A stretch of DNA of 10,404 bases from UBA1672 sp963977495 (GCA_963977495.1 CAXBOT010000013.1:1-10404), one strand, 5' to 3'. Counted from the first letter of the stretch, positions 1 through 7,158 are shown. Translations and numbers: made by a program. The notes: a model not told the origin generated them from the letters alone.

Positions 1-2
1 TA

Positions 3-455
3 AAAACGCTTTATATGCTCGATGAGTTTCCGCAGCTTGGAACATTCAGCCCGATTAAAGAGGGGCTTGTAACCCTTCGAAGCCGCGATGTTAAAATCTG
101 GATGCACCTTCAGAACCTTGGACAGCTCAAAGAGCGGTATGGGAATTGGCAGGACTTTATGAGTTCATGTGATAAACAGTTCTTTGCGGTGAATGACCAC
201 GGAACAGCCGAAGAGATTTCTGATATGCTTGGTGAATATGTTGAGCGTTGGCTTGAGGGTAAAGAGGGTTCAACATCTTACATTGATAAGAACAGGGCGC
301 TTCGATCACCATCTGAAGTCATGGAAGAGCTGAAGAAAGGCTCAGGATTACAATATGTATTACCGGCTGATGGATTGCCGATGCGCTTGAAGCTTGTGAG
401 CTTTAAAAAGAATTTTAGGAAATACGGAACAGTGAAGGGGAATAAGTTTGGGTGA
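3..455 (+). CDS. VirD4/TraG-type conjugative coupling protein, C-terminal part
   Basis: This is the last 150 codons of a type IV coupling protein, the hexameric inner-membrane ATPase that hands relaxase-bound DNA to a type IV secretion channel. The frame is open to the window edge, so the gene starts upstream. The first visible residues, KTLYMLDEFPQLG, are the Walker B strand with the DE pair typical of TraG/TraD/VirD4 proteins. They are followed by a segment (LRSRDVKIWMHLQNLGQLKERYG) in the style of the conserved motif after Walker B, and by FFAVNDHGTAEEISDMLG, which matches the usual 'n..D..ta..is..lG' block. Membrane segments and Walker A would lie outside the window. It indicates a conjugative plasmid or ICE as host of the transposon. 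Family assignment is from motif recognition; the subfamily is not resolved. Confidence 0.85.
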   Translation, partial: KTLYMLDEFPQLGTFSPIKEGLVTLRSRDVKIWMHLQNLGQLKERYGNWQDFMSSCDKQFFAVNDHGTAEEISDMLGEYVERWLEGKEGSTSYIDKNRALRSPSEVMEELKKGSGLQYVLPADGLPMRLKLVSFKKNFRKYGTVKGNKFG

Positions 456-514
456 AATCTCATGATTTTCTATGAAGGCATGGTTTTTTTCAATGTTGTA
501 AAAAGTATAGAACA

Positions 515-1012
515 TTAAAAGCTGTTTACAGTGCTTTTGATAACTTCAGACATACTACCGTGCACAACTCTATGTGAGTAATTTTCAGATATGCATTCAA
601 AGGTACTGTCCTGAAAAGTCCAGATATAATGCCTATCTTTTTCAAACATTTTTGAGTTATGCGAAGAATGAACTTTGTTAATTTGCTGAACTTCATTTAT
701 CCAGGGGGAGTTTTTTATCGAAAAGGCACTATAATGCTTTAACCCATATTTATAGAGTGGATGACCATGGAGCGTTTCATCGTTCGGACTCCCAAATTTA
801 TAAATTCTACAAAATTCAAATGTTATTATTGCGCAAATACCGTTAACTCTTCTGTTTATGCTAGCAGGGTACTCACCGTAGTAACTAGAATCGTCATCTT
901 GAGAATAATAAATAAGGTACACATGTTCTTCGTCGCTTACGACAACAGGTAAAGGCGCACCAGTAGTACATTCAGGAATATTTGAAAGCTCAGATAGCTC
1001 TATTTTTGTCAT
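515..1012 (-). CDS. Hypothetical protein, 165 aa
   Basis: A complete minus-strand gene that I cannot assign to a named family. The ATG at 1012 has an AGGAG on the minus strand about 10 bases upstream. The product has no signal peptide or membrane segment that I can see. It is rich in Tyr, Ser and His, and the C-terminal third reads like a soluble beta-rich domain (RHYIWTFQDSTFECISEN). That block resembles 'HYIFTFHDSTFE' segments I associate with uncharacterised conserved bacterial proteins, but I cannot name the family. It sits between the conjugation gene and the transposon, transcribed toward the conjugation gene, so it is backbone DNA outside the transposon. Its codon use and AT-richness are similar to the surroundings. 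It could be an orphan accessory gene of the conjugative element. Confidence 0.6.
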   Translation of the reverse strand: MTKIELSELSNIPECTTGAPLPVVVSDEEHVYLIYYSQDDDSSYYGEYPASINRRVNGICAIITFEFCRIYKFGSPNDETLHGHPLYKYGLKHYSAFSIKNSPWINEVQQINKVHSSHNSKMFEKDRHYIWTFQDSTFECISENYSHRVVHGSMSEVIKSTVNSF

Positions 1013-1134
1013 AACTTATGTGCTCCTGTGCGGATTTTTATATTAGGTTACATCCCCATATAAATCGTTGTCGTGTTAAAATCTATCAAAACTTTTAGAA
1101 CGAAGCCTAATACAGGTTCCCTTAGCGCAAAATA

Positions 1135-1172
1135 GGGGTAAAGTGAGCGTAGCTGTCAAATGGGGCCAAAAG
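1135..1172 (+). repeat. Left terminal inverted repeat of the Tn3 transposon
   Basis: The 38-bp end begins GGGG as is common for this family. Its first 24 bases are identical to the reverse complement of the last bases of the window, and 34 of 38 match overall. A possible -35-like CTGTCA (1153-1158) inside it, with an extended -10-like TGCTATGGA 17 bases later, could drive tnpA, but this promoter is weak and tentative. Confidence 0.85.
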
Positions 1173-1217
1173 TGCTATGGATAATCTTTCAGTTTACAAA
1201 AACAGGAGATTTCCAGC

Positions 1218-4136
1218 ATGTCCAAGGCAACACAGGATTTATATTTTTGGCATTTATCTGGCCAAGAGCATCAATTCATAAAAAAATATCGTGGTGTAAA
1301 CCGCCTAAAATGTGCTGCTCTGCTCAAATACTACCAGATTGAGGGGCGTTTCCCAGAAAAATTCAGCGACATTCCTGATGTCGGGCGCAGGATTTTATCC
1401 GAAAGCCTGCAAGTTCGTGATGATGTTGATCCTGATTATGATTACATGGATCGTACGGGAAAGCGCTTACGGCAGACTATTCGTGATCTCCTGAAAATAA
1501 GAAATTCACTGCCGGAAGACTGGGAAACAGCACAATCCGATCTTGTTGATGTTTGTTTTCACGATTTTGATGCAGAAAACGCCTTGCCACGACTTTTAAA
1601 ACAATGGTTTCAGGACCGGGGTATTGAGCGTCCGACCGTTTTGCGCGAAGAGCGTATCCTTAATGCAGTGCGTGTAAGCCTTGAAGAGAGGCGCTATCAA
1701 CATATTACCGATCAGATTTCTGATGCCTGTAAACAGAGTTTGGATGACCTGCTCAAAACACAGACCGGTGAAACATCTGCACCGTTAGTGTTGCTCAAGG
1801 ATGATCCGGGCAAACCGTGTCTGAGCAGCGTTTTCATTGAGTTATCAAAGCTGGAACGCATTGATACTGTGTGCCTACCATTGGATTTATTCCCTGCCGA
1901 CTGGCAAAAACTGCGAAAAACATACCGTCACCGTTCTATTCGTGAACCGATACGAGAATTACGCCGTCATCCGGATCATATCCGCTATGCACTATTGGCC
2001 GCATTTTGTCTGGAACGGCGAGAAGAGGTCTTGGATAATCTCACAGATTTACTGATCCAGATCGTCCATAAGATTCAGGTTAAGGCCGAGCGCAGAGTTA
2101 CCAAAGATATAGCTGGCGGTGTGCGAGAGGTTTCGGCCAAGAAAGCGTTACTGTTCAAAATCGCGCAAACGGTCATCGAAAACCCTGATGCGACCATTCG
2201 TGATGCTTTGTTTCCGATTATCGGAGAAACTACATTCAATGATTTGGTCAAGGAGTTCGAGGCCAGCAGCCCCTTTTACAATGAGCAAGTCGAGCTGGTG
2301 GCACGCAACTCATATAAAAGCCACTACCGGCGGATGGTGCCGCCAATTTTAGAAGTTTTGAAATTCCGCTGCAATAATCAGCATCACAGACCGGTAATTG
2401 ACGCGATCACTATCCTGAAAAGCTTGAATTTTGGGCAACGGGTTTTACACGTAGATGCGCTACCCATCTCCGGCATTATTCCCAAATCCCTGCGATCTCT
2501 ACTCATCGAAGATGGCAAGATCAACCGCATTAGCTATGAAATCTGTGTCTTACGCGCATTACGCAATGCTCTACGGTGTCGAGAGATTTGGGTGAAAGGT
2601 GCGCGGCGCTATCGCAATCCGGATGAAGATGTACCGCAGGATTTTGAAGACAAAAGAACAGCTTATTATGAAGGTTTGAGCCTTCCGATGCGTTCAAATG
2701 ATTTCATTAGGGATCTTCAAGTTCGCATGGAAAATGCTTTGAGAACACTAGACAGCAGCCTCTACAAAAATGACAGAGTGTTTATCAGGCTTCATGGCAA
2801 AAATCTGATTAAAGTTTCGCCTCTGGAACCACAGGCTGAACCGGCCTTCCTGAAACACCTAAAATCTCAGGTTATGATGCAATGGCCAATGACAAGTTTG
2901 CTCGATGTGCTGAAAGAGGCTGATTGTCAGATTGGATTTACCAATCTGCTTAAAAGCTACGGCGACCGTGAAATTTTATCACGTGATGTTTTGCAAAAGC
3001 GTCTTTTACTCTGCCTTTATGCCCTTGGGACAAATACAGGGTTGAAGCGCGTATTGGCCGGAGGCGCAACTGTGACGCTTGATGAATTACGATACGTTAA
3101 GGAACGATATGTGCACAAAGATGGCTTGAAGGCTGCCATTGCCAAGATTATCAATGCGACATTGCAAGTCAGACAATCACAAATCTGGGGAGATGGCACA
3201 ACATCCTGCGCGTCTGATTCCAAAAAGCTCCATGCCTGGGATCAGAATCTTATGAGCGAATGGCATGTCCGCTATAAAGGGCGCGGTGTCATGGTGTACT
3301 GGCATGTTGAGAAAAACTCGCTTTGTGTCCATTCGCAACTGAAACGCTGCTCTTCATCTGAGGTGAGCAGCATGATTGAAGGTGTTCTCCGCCATTGCAC
3401 GGACATAGAGATTGATAAGCAGTATGTTGATAGCCACGGGCAGAGCGAAGTAGCCTTTGCGTTTTGTGAGCTTTTGGGTTTTTCACTAATGCCTCGTCTA
3501 AAAGCCATCGCCCAGCAAAAGCTCTATCTGCCGGACAATGATATGCGCTCTGAACTTCATAATTTGCAACCGATTTTGAAGAAACATCCGATCAACTGGG
3601 AACTGATTGCCCAGCAATACGATCAGATGGTGAAGTTTGCAACGGCTTTGCAAAAAGGAACGGCAAGCGCAGAATCCATTTTAAATCGCTTTACCCGTAA
3701 TAACCGCCAACATCCGACCTATCAGGCTTTGGCAGAATTAGGCCGCACAGTAAAAACCATATTCCTTTGCGAATATTTGCACTCCGAAGATGTGAGGCGA
3801 GAAATCCACGAAGCTCTAAATGTGGTTGAGAATTGTAACAGTACCGTGGATTTTATATTCTTTGCGCGGGGCAACGAGATTTCATCGAACCAGCTCGAAG
3901 CACAAGAGCTTTCAATCTTGTCTTTACATCTGCTTCAAGTTTGTTTGGTTTACGTCAACACCATCATGATTCAGCAAATATTGGCAGAACCGAAAATGAT
4001 GAACAAAATGCGTGAAGAAGATTTCCGTGCACTCACCCCTCTGATTTATGGACATATTACACCCTATGGCTCATTCGATCTGGATATGGATCAGAGATTG
4101 TTTCCAGAAAATGATAATTTGCTCATGGCAGCTTAA
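1218..4136 (+). CDS. tnpA: Tn3-family transposase TnpA
   Basis: The 972-residue product has the usual length for Tn3 transposases (about 960-1000) and looks intact. It binds the 38-bp ends and catalyses replicative transposition. The N-terminal two thirds carry the DNA-binding and scaffold domains of the family. The C-terminal third holds the RNase H-like catalytic core: D667 in SCASDSKKLHAWDQ, D738 in YVDSHGQSEVAFAF, and E871 in ALNVVENCNS, followed by the hallmark NQLEAQELSILSLHLLQ. All three acidic residues are present. The ATG at 1218 is supported by AGGAGA at 1204-1209, and translation starts only 45 bases inside the left terminal repeat. The gene runs in the same direction as the resolvase, with the res region between them. 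A plus-strand frame starting at 1160 is out of frame and is not an alternative start. Confidence 0.95.
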   Translation: MSKATQDLYFWHLSGQEHQFIKKYRGVNRLKCAALLKYYQIEGRFPEKFSDIPDVGRRILSESLQVRDDVDPDYDYMDRTGKRLRQTIRDLLKIRNSLPEDWETAQSDLVDVCFHDFDAENALPRLLKQWFQDRGIERPTVLREERILNAVRVSLEERRYQHITDQISDACKQSLDDLLKTQTGETSAPLVLLKDDPGKPCLSSVFIELSKLERIDTVCLPLDLFPADWQKLRKTYRHRSIREPIRELRRHPDHIRYALLAAFCLERREEVLDNLTDLLIQIVHKIQVKAERRVTKDIAGGVREVSAKKALLFKIAQTVIENPDATIRDALFPIIGETTFNDLVKEFEASSPFYNEQVELVARNSYKSHYRRMVPPILEVLKFRCNNQHHRPVIDAITILKSLNFGQRVLHVDALPISGIIPKSLRSLLIEDGKINRISYEICVLRALRNALRCREIWVKGARRYRNPDEDVPQDFEDKRTAYYEGLSLPMRSNDFIRDLQVRMENALRTLDSSLYKNDRVFIRLHGKNLIKVSPLEPQAEPAFLKHLKSQVMMQWPMTSLLDVLKEADCQIGFTNLLKSYGDREILSRDVLQKRLLLCLYALGTNTGLKRVLAGGATVTLDELRYVKERYVHKDGLKAAIAKIINATLQVRQSQIWGDGTTSCASDSKKLHAWDQNLMSEWHVRYKGRGVMVYWHVEKNSLCVHSQLKRCSSSEVSSMIEGVLRHCTDIEIDKQYVDSHGQSEVAFAFCELLGFSLMPRLKAIAQQKLYLPDNDMRSELHNLQPILKKHPINWELIAQQYDQMVKFATALQKGTASAESILNRFTRNNRQHPTYQALAELGRTVKTIFLCEYLHSEDVRREIHEALNVVENCNSTVDFIFFARGNEISSNQLEAQELSILSLHLLQVCLVYVNTIMIQQILAEPKMMNKMREEDFRALTPLIYGHITPYGSFDLDMDQRLFPENDNLLMAA

Positions 4137-4140
4137 AAAC

Positions 4141-4170
4141 AGGAAAAATAGGGTCTATCCGTAAATCGCT
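4141..4170. other. Possible accessory res subsite
   Basis: This segment starts AGGAAAAATAGGGT, sharing the ten bases AAAATAGGGT with the left arm of the palindrome at 4217-4244, and ends in ATCGCT, resembling the opposite arm (TTTGCT). Dyad symmetry is poor. In Tn3-type elements res contains several resolvase-binding subsites in the tnpA-tnpR gap, so a second subsite is expected here. The assignment is tentative. Confidence 0.35.
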
Positions 4171-4216
4171 GATTTTAATCGTTGGATTCCGGAAGTTTTG
4201 AACATACGTGACATAG

Positions 4217-4244
4217 AGCAAAATAGGGTGTACCCTAATTTGCT
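4217..4244. promoter_or_regulatory. Res-site palindrome, likely crossover site and tnpR operator
   Basis: A 28-bp near-perfect palindrome: the left half AGCAAAATAGGGTG and the reverse complement of the right half (AGCAAATTAGGGTA) match at 12 of 14 positions, centred on GT at 4230-4231. Length and symmetry suit a serine-resolvase subsite. It ends immediately before the tnpR ATG, so bound resolvase would also block expression of its own gene. A weak promoter, TTGAAC (4198-4203) with CAAAAT (4219-4224), would overlap it. Confidence 0.6.
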
Positions 4245-4823
4245 ATGAGCATCGCCGTTTACATCCGGGTTTCGACCCACTCACAAAAATCAGATAGTCA
4301 AAAGGCTGAAATATCCCGTTGGCTGAAAGCGCATGGCCATAATTTGAGTGAGGTCATGTGGTACGAAGATCACGAAACCGGCACCACCATGAACCGCAGG
4401 GAATTCAATTTACTGACGGAAGCCGTGTTTGCTGGAACGGTCAAAACGATTGTGGTCTGGAAGCTGGATCGACTAGCCCGATCCATGAAAGAAGGGATCA
4501 ATGTCCTGTCTTCCTTATGTGAATCCGGTGTGCGCGTTGTTTCTGTCACACAGCAAATTGATCTTTCCGGCACAGTTGGCCAGATGGTGGCCGGTGTTCT
4601 CTTCGGTATTGCCCAGATCGAGCATCAACATATCAAAGAGCGACAAGCGGCCGGAATTGCTTTGGCCAAAGAAAAAGGCATTTACACTGGACGGAAGAAA
4701 GGCACGACCAAAGCCAAGCCCGAGCGTGCTAAAATCTTGAAAGAGCAAGGGCTCACTCATGCAGAAATCGCACAAGCTCTTAACGTCACCATCCGAACGG
4801 TCGGCAATTATTTAAAAAAATAA
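4245..4823 (+). CDS. tnpR: Serine resolvase (Tn3-type site-specific recombinase)
   Basis: A 192-residue small serine recombinase that resolves the cointegrate made by TnpA at the res site next to it. The N-terminal catalytic domain (about 1-130) has YIRVST with the nucleophile Ser10 and Arg8, an EDHETGTTMNRREF block, and the KLDRLARSM motif (residues 73-81) with the second catalytic arginine pair. The long E-helix and arm follow (GIAQIEHQHIKERQ). Residues 160-190 form a helix-turn-helix (GLTHAEIAQALNVTIRTVGNYL). The ATG at 4245 is the only workable start, because an in-frame TAA lies at 4236-4238. No Shine-Dalgarno precedes it, and the res palindrome directly abuts the codon. This suggests a leaderless or very poorly translated mRNA that is autorepressed. 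The gene looks complete. Confidence 0.92.
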   Translation: MSIAVYIRVSTHSQKSDSQKAEISRWLKAHGHNLSEVMWYEDHETGTTMNRREFNLLTEAVFAGTVKTIVVWKLDRLARSMKEGINVLSSLCESGVRVVSVTQQIDLSGTVGQMVAGVLFGIAQIEHQHIKERQAAGIALAKEKGIYTGRKKGTTKAKPERAKILKEQGLTHAEIAQALNVTIRTVGNYLKK

Positions 4824-5048
4824 CTTCCAACTCTTTAAAACGAAAAGATATGCCTGATAGCCGCGCTCACGTTCGCCGCCTGTATCGGCATTCCCTTCGT
4901 CCTGATCGCGATAGGCCAATTGATAATACAGGTTTTCAATGCCACCTGCATTTTCCCCTTCGAGAGAAAAAGCATAAGAGGAAAAGTCTTCCGTATTCGA
5001 AACACCGCCACGTATGCTTACTTTAAGCCTCCTTCCTATGACTTCCAC
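4812..5048 (-). pseudogene. Unidentified reading-frame remnant after tnpR
   Basis: A minus-strand frame of 78 codons runs from the 21-bp transposon-end copy into the end of tnpR, overlapping it by 12 bases. I do not recognise the product. From about residue 13 it reads like real protein with alternating aromatic and polar residues (SSYAFSLEGEN, NLYYQLAYRDQDEG, ERGYQAYLFVLKSW), a pattern seen in outer-membrane beta-barrel strands. Its first dozen codons are encoded by the transposon-end repeat and flanking bases. The upstream GGAAGGAGG could serve as a ribosome site, but that may be chance. The most likely reading is an internal fragment of a barrel-type gene trapped between tnpR and the repeat, with both ends lost. 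The frame is genuinely open, so a short expressed product cannot be excluded. Confidence 0.35.
5009..5029 (-). repeat. Isolated 21-bp Tn3-like terminal end
   Basis: Reading the minus strand from 5029, these 21 bases (beginning GGCTTAAAGTAAGC, ending ACGTG) are identical to the first 21 bases of both 188-bp elements at 7159 and 10219. The identity stops abruptly after ACGTG. The GG outer end faces higher coordinates, so this looks like the right end of an older, smaller tnpA-tnpR transposon whose left end is at 1135. It shares roughly two thirds of the first 23 positions with that left end. Confidence 0.7.
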
Positions 5049-5083
5049 ATGAATTTATTCTAACTCAGAACCAGTGAATTTCT

Positions 5084-5143
5084 TTAAAAGTGAAGGGTCA
5101 TGGCAATAATTCCGAAGCGTTCTTTTGTATTCTTAAGCTCCAT
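5084..5143 (-). pseudogene. Truncated cytochrome b561 gene (first 19 codons)
   Basis: The minus-strand frame starts with ATG at 5143 and reads MELKNTKERFGIIAMTLHF before a TAA at 5086-5084. Cytochrome b561 family proteins, di-haem membrane proteins that oxidise quinols or pass electrons to quinone, begin with this pattern: LKNT..RYG..A..LHW. The match ends right after the LH pair, where Trp is expected and F-stop is found, so the rest of the gene was deleted or replaced. The ATG follows the azoreductase stop by 20 bases and was the next gene of that operon. Cytochrome b561 beside yceI is a familiar pairing (E. coli yceJ-yceI), which supports the call. All transmembrane helices and haem ligands are missing. 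Confidence 0.65.
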
Positions 5144-5163
5144 GATCTTAAGCCCCTTTTTTC

Positions 5164-5757
5164 TTAAGCGGCCATTGCTTCGATGGTTTGCTTGGCGGCA
5201 TTGATTTTCTCCTCGCCATCCTGTCCCATAATACCATCCGCGGCAATCACTTCCACATTCTGTATACCAAGGAAGCCTAAGAAGAATTTCACCCATGGTG
5301 ACATGAAGTCAAAATCGCTGCCCATTGGCGTTCCACCGGACACAGCCACCAAATACGCTTTCTTACCGCTCAGCAATCCTTCAGGACCATTCTCACCGTA
5401 TTTAAATGTTGTACCCGCGCGCGCAACCAAATCAGCCCAAGCCTTAAACGTCGCCGGAACACCGAAATTATAAACTGGAACACCAAGCACAATCGTATCG
5501 GCGGATTGCAACTCCTCAATCAACGTATCGGCAATCGCCGCTAACTCTTGTTGCTCAGCTGTGCGTTCCTCTTTTGCTTTGCCATTGGCTTCGAAACGCT
5601 CCGCACTGACATAAGGAATATCATTTTTGCTTAAATCACGCTCAACCACTTCCGCGCTTTGCTCAGCAGCTAATTTTTCTGCAAGCTTTGTGCTTAAAGT
5701 GCGTGAAACAGACTCATCGCCACGAATACTGGCTGTAATATGTAGAATAGTTGACAT
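5164..5757 (-). CDS. azoR: FMN-dependent NADH:quinone oxidoreductase / azoreductase (AzoR family)
   Basis: The 197-residue product matches the length and layout of AzoR, a cytosolic flavodoxin-fold dimer that reduces quinones to hydroquinones by two electrons and cleaves azo bonds with NADH. The FMN-phosphate loop is near residues 9-18 (ASIRGDESVS). The flavin-binding VPVYNFGVPATFKAW segment (93-107) and LVARAGTTFKY (110-120) are close to the E. coli AzoR motifs, followed by GPEGLLSGKKAYLV, a VSGG flavin loop (139-142), and FFLGFLGIQNVEV near the C-terminus. I chose the ATG at 5757: it begins MSTILHITAS as family members do and has AAAGGA about 9 bases upstream. A 35-residue extension of the open frame to 5862 runs into the yceI gene and is not used. 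It lies 25 bases after yceI and precedes the cytochrome b561 remnant. Confidence 0.93.
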   Translation of the reverse strand: MSTILHITASIRGDESVSRTLSTKLAEKLAAEQSAEVVERDLSKNDIPYVSAERFEANGKAKEERTAEQQELAAIADTLIEELQSADTIVLGVPVYNFGVPATFKAWADLVARAGTTFKYGENGPEGLLSGKKAYLVAVSGGTPMGSDFDFMSPWVKFFLGFLGIQNVEVIAADGIMGQDGEEKINAAKQTIEAMAA

Positions 5758-5782
5758 CGTTTTAAATCCTTTCTCTATGGTT

Positions 5783-6373
5783 TTATTGCTGTTTGATGGC
5801 TTCGAAGTTGATATCGAGCTTAACCTCATCACCGATGCCCGGCAAACCGTAACCCATTCCAAAATCTGAACGCTTCAAGCTGCCCGTAGCTGTGAAGCCA
5901 ACGGTTTCCGCTTGGGTAAATGGGTTTTTGCCAGCCTGATTAAACGTTACATCAAGAGACACAGGTTTGGTCACGCCGAGCAATGTTAAATCGCCCGTCA
6001 CGACACCTGTTTTTTCGCCCGTCACCTCAATATTATGACTTTTAAACGTCACCACTGGAAATTCTGAAACGTTAAAGAAATCCGCAGATTGTAAATGCGC
6101 ATTGAATTTCTCATCATCACCATCAATATGCGCTGCTTTCAAAACGATATCAACGCTACTCGCACCCGGGTGATCAGGATGAAACATCAATGTACCTTCA
6201 GGCTTTAAAGCCTCCAAAACCATATCGGAAAACCCGAGATGCGAGACCCGCAACAATATATTGGTATGGGCGGCATCGAAAATATAGGTATCCAGATGCT
6301 TGGTTTCAGCATGTGCCGGGGTGGCAAATCCCAGAGTAAAAGCCAACGCAGATGTTAAAAGTAATGTTTTCAT
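5783..6373 (-). CDS. yceI: Periplasmic YceI-family lipid/isoprenoid-binding protein
   Basis: A 196-residue exported lipocalin-like protein. Residues 1-22 form a signal peptide (MKTLLLTSALAFTLGFATPAHA, cleavage after AHA). The mature part opens with YIFDAAHTNILLRVSHLGFSDM, the standard YceI start, and contains SADFFNVSEFPVVTFKS, GDLTLLGVTKPVSLDVTF and a final GDEVKLDINFEA strand. YceI proteins bind polyprenyl chains such as ubiquinone tails in a beta-barrel pocket. In this context it may carry quinone-like molecules in the periplasm; that role is inferred. The ATG at 6373 has AAAGGA about 9 bases upstream. It lies downstream of a hairpin that should end pirin transcription and is probably cotranscribed with azoR. 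It appears complete. Confidence 0.93.
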   Translation of the reverse strand: MKTLLLTSALAFTLGFATPAHAETKHLDTYIFDAAHTNILLRVSHLGFSDMVLEALKPEGTLMFHPDHPGASSVDIVLKAAHIDGDDEKFNAHLQSADFFNVSEFPVVTFKSHNIEVTGEKTGVVTGDLTLLGVTKPVSLDVTFNQAGKNPFTQAETVGFTATGSLKRSDFGMGYGLPGIGDEVKLDINFEAIKQQ

Positions 6374-6401
6374 TGTTCTATGTCCTTTCTTTTGAAACTA
6401 T

Positions 6402-6429
6402 AAAAAAGAGCCTTCGTGAAAAGGCTCTT
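6402..6429 (-). terminator. Rho-independent terminator after the pirin gene
   Basis: On the minus strand the arms AAGAGCCTT and AAGGCTCTT (plus-strand 6421-6429 and 6406-6414) form a 9-bp stem with a 6-base loop, directly followed by a run of T residues (plus-strand A tract at 6402-6407). It lies about 10 bases past the pirin stop and 30 bases before the yceI start. It therefore ends or attenuates pirin mRNA and makes yceI-azoR at least partly independent. Confidence 0.85.
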
Positions 6430-6439
6430 CATAAAAAAA

Positions 6440-7138
6440 CTACGGTAAATCGAAAAGTAAAACTTCAGCGTCAGTGATAGCCTTGACCTCAATTGAATCT
6501 TCGTCTTCAATCGCAAAACCATCTCCGGCAGCAGCCTTCTCACCATTCAACTCGGCAATACCTTGTGCAACTTGCAGCCAATATTTGCGCCCCTTTTGCA
6601 TTTGAAATTCGCCGCTTTCGCCTTCTGCAAACTTTCCCGCAAGCATGCGCGCATCTTGCTTGATGATCAGCGAGCCGTTTTCACCATCCGGCGAAACCAC
6701 AACACGGAAGTTGCTTTGAAGTTCATCATCGCTAAACGACTTTTCCTGATAATCAGGCGCCTGATTTTCGACATTCGGCATGATCCAAATTTGCAGAAAA
6801 TGAACCTCCTGCTCATCGGAACCATTAAACTCGCTATGCCGGACCCCTGACCCTGCACTCATGATCTGCACATCGCCCGGTTTAATAGAAGAACCGTTAC
6901 CCATGCTATCTTTATGCGCAAGCTCACCTTTCAGAACGTAGGAGATAATCTCCATGTTGCTGTGTCCATGCTCACCAAAGCCCGCTCCGGGAACAACACG
7001 GTCTTCGTTTATAACCCGAAGAGGTCCAAACCCCATGTGATCTGGGTCCTGATAGTGACCAAAAGAGAAGCTGTGCATACTCTTAAGCCATCCAGCGTCT
7101 GTTGGCCCACGCTCATCTCTGTATCTCTTTGTAATCAT
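6440..7138 (-). CDS. Pirin family protein (YhhW-like quercetinase)
   Basis: The 232-residue bicupin resembles E. coli YhhW along its length. Metal ligands of the N-terminal cupin are all visible: H57 and H59 in GFGEHGHSNMEI, H101 and E103 in SAGSGVRHSEFN. Other blocks are GWLKSMHSFSFGHYQDP, DSMGNGSS, FLQIWIMP and the C-terminal AEVLLFDLP. Pirins of this type are cytosolic metal enzymes that oxygenate quercetin and may act on other catechol-like compounds. Two start codons are possible. The ATG at 7138 has AAAGGA 7 bases upstream and gives MITKRYRDERG like YhhW. The ATG at 7144 lies only one base after that site, so 7138 is preferred. The gene begins about 20 bases from the end of the 188-bp element, so its original promoter is gone and transcription must come from or through that element. 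Confidence 0.92.
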   Translation of the reverse strand: MITKRYRDERGPTDAGWLKSMHSFSFGHYQDPDHMGFGPLRVINEDRVVPGAGFGEHGHSNMEIISYVLKGELAHKDSMGNGSSIKPGDVQIMSAGSGVRHSEFNGSDEQEVHFLQIWIMPNVENQAPDYQEKSFSDDELQSNFRVVVSPDGENGSLIIKQDARMLAGKFAEGESGEFQMQKGRKYWLQVAQGIAELNGEKAAAGDGFAIEDEDSIEVKAITDAEVLLFDLP

Positions 7139-7158
7139 GTCCATATCCTTTCGTTATA

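Noticed and set aside
456..514. Terminator after the coupling protein gene
   Set aside because: A T-run at 484-490 is present but the preceding sequence forms only a weak, mismatched stem.
761..952. Plus-strand frame inside the 515-1012 gene
   Set aside because: The minus-strand gene is longer and has a ribosome site; the plus-strand translation looks like a shadow.
1160..1342. Plus-strand frame overlapping the start of tnpA
   Set aside because: It begins inside the left terminal repeat, lacks a ribosome site and is out of frame with TnpA; it is a shadow.
5758..5862. N-terminal extension of the azoreductase frame by 35 residues
   Set aside because: It overlaps the yceI coding end, has no ribosome site at its ATG, and family members start at MSTILHITAS.
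7139..7144. Pirin start at 7144 (two residues longer)
   Set aside because: The AAAGGA site would be only one base from that ATG, whereas the ATG at 7138 has a 7-base spacing and matches the YhhW N-terminus.
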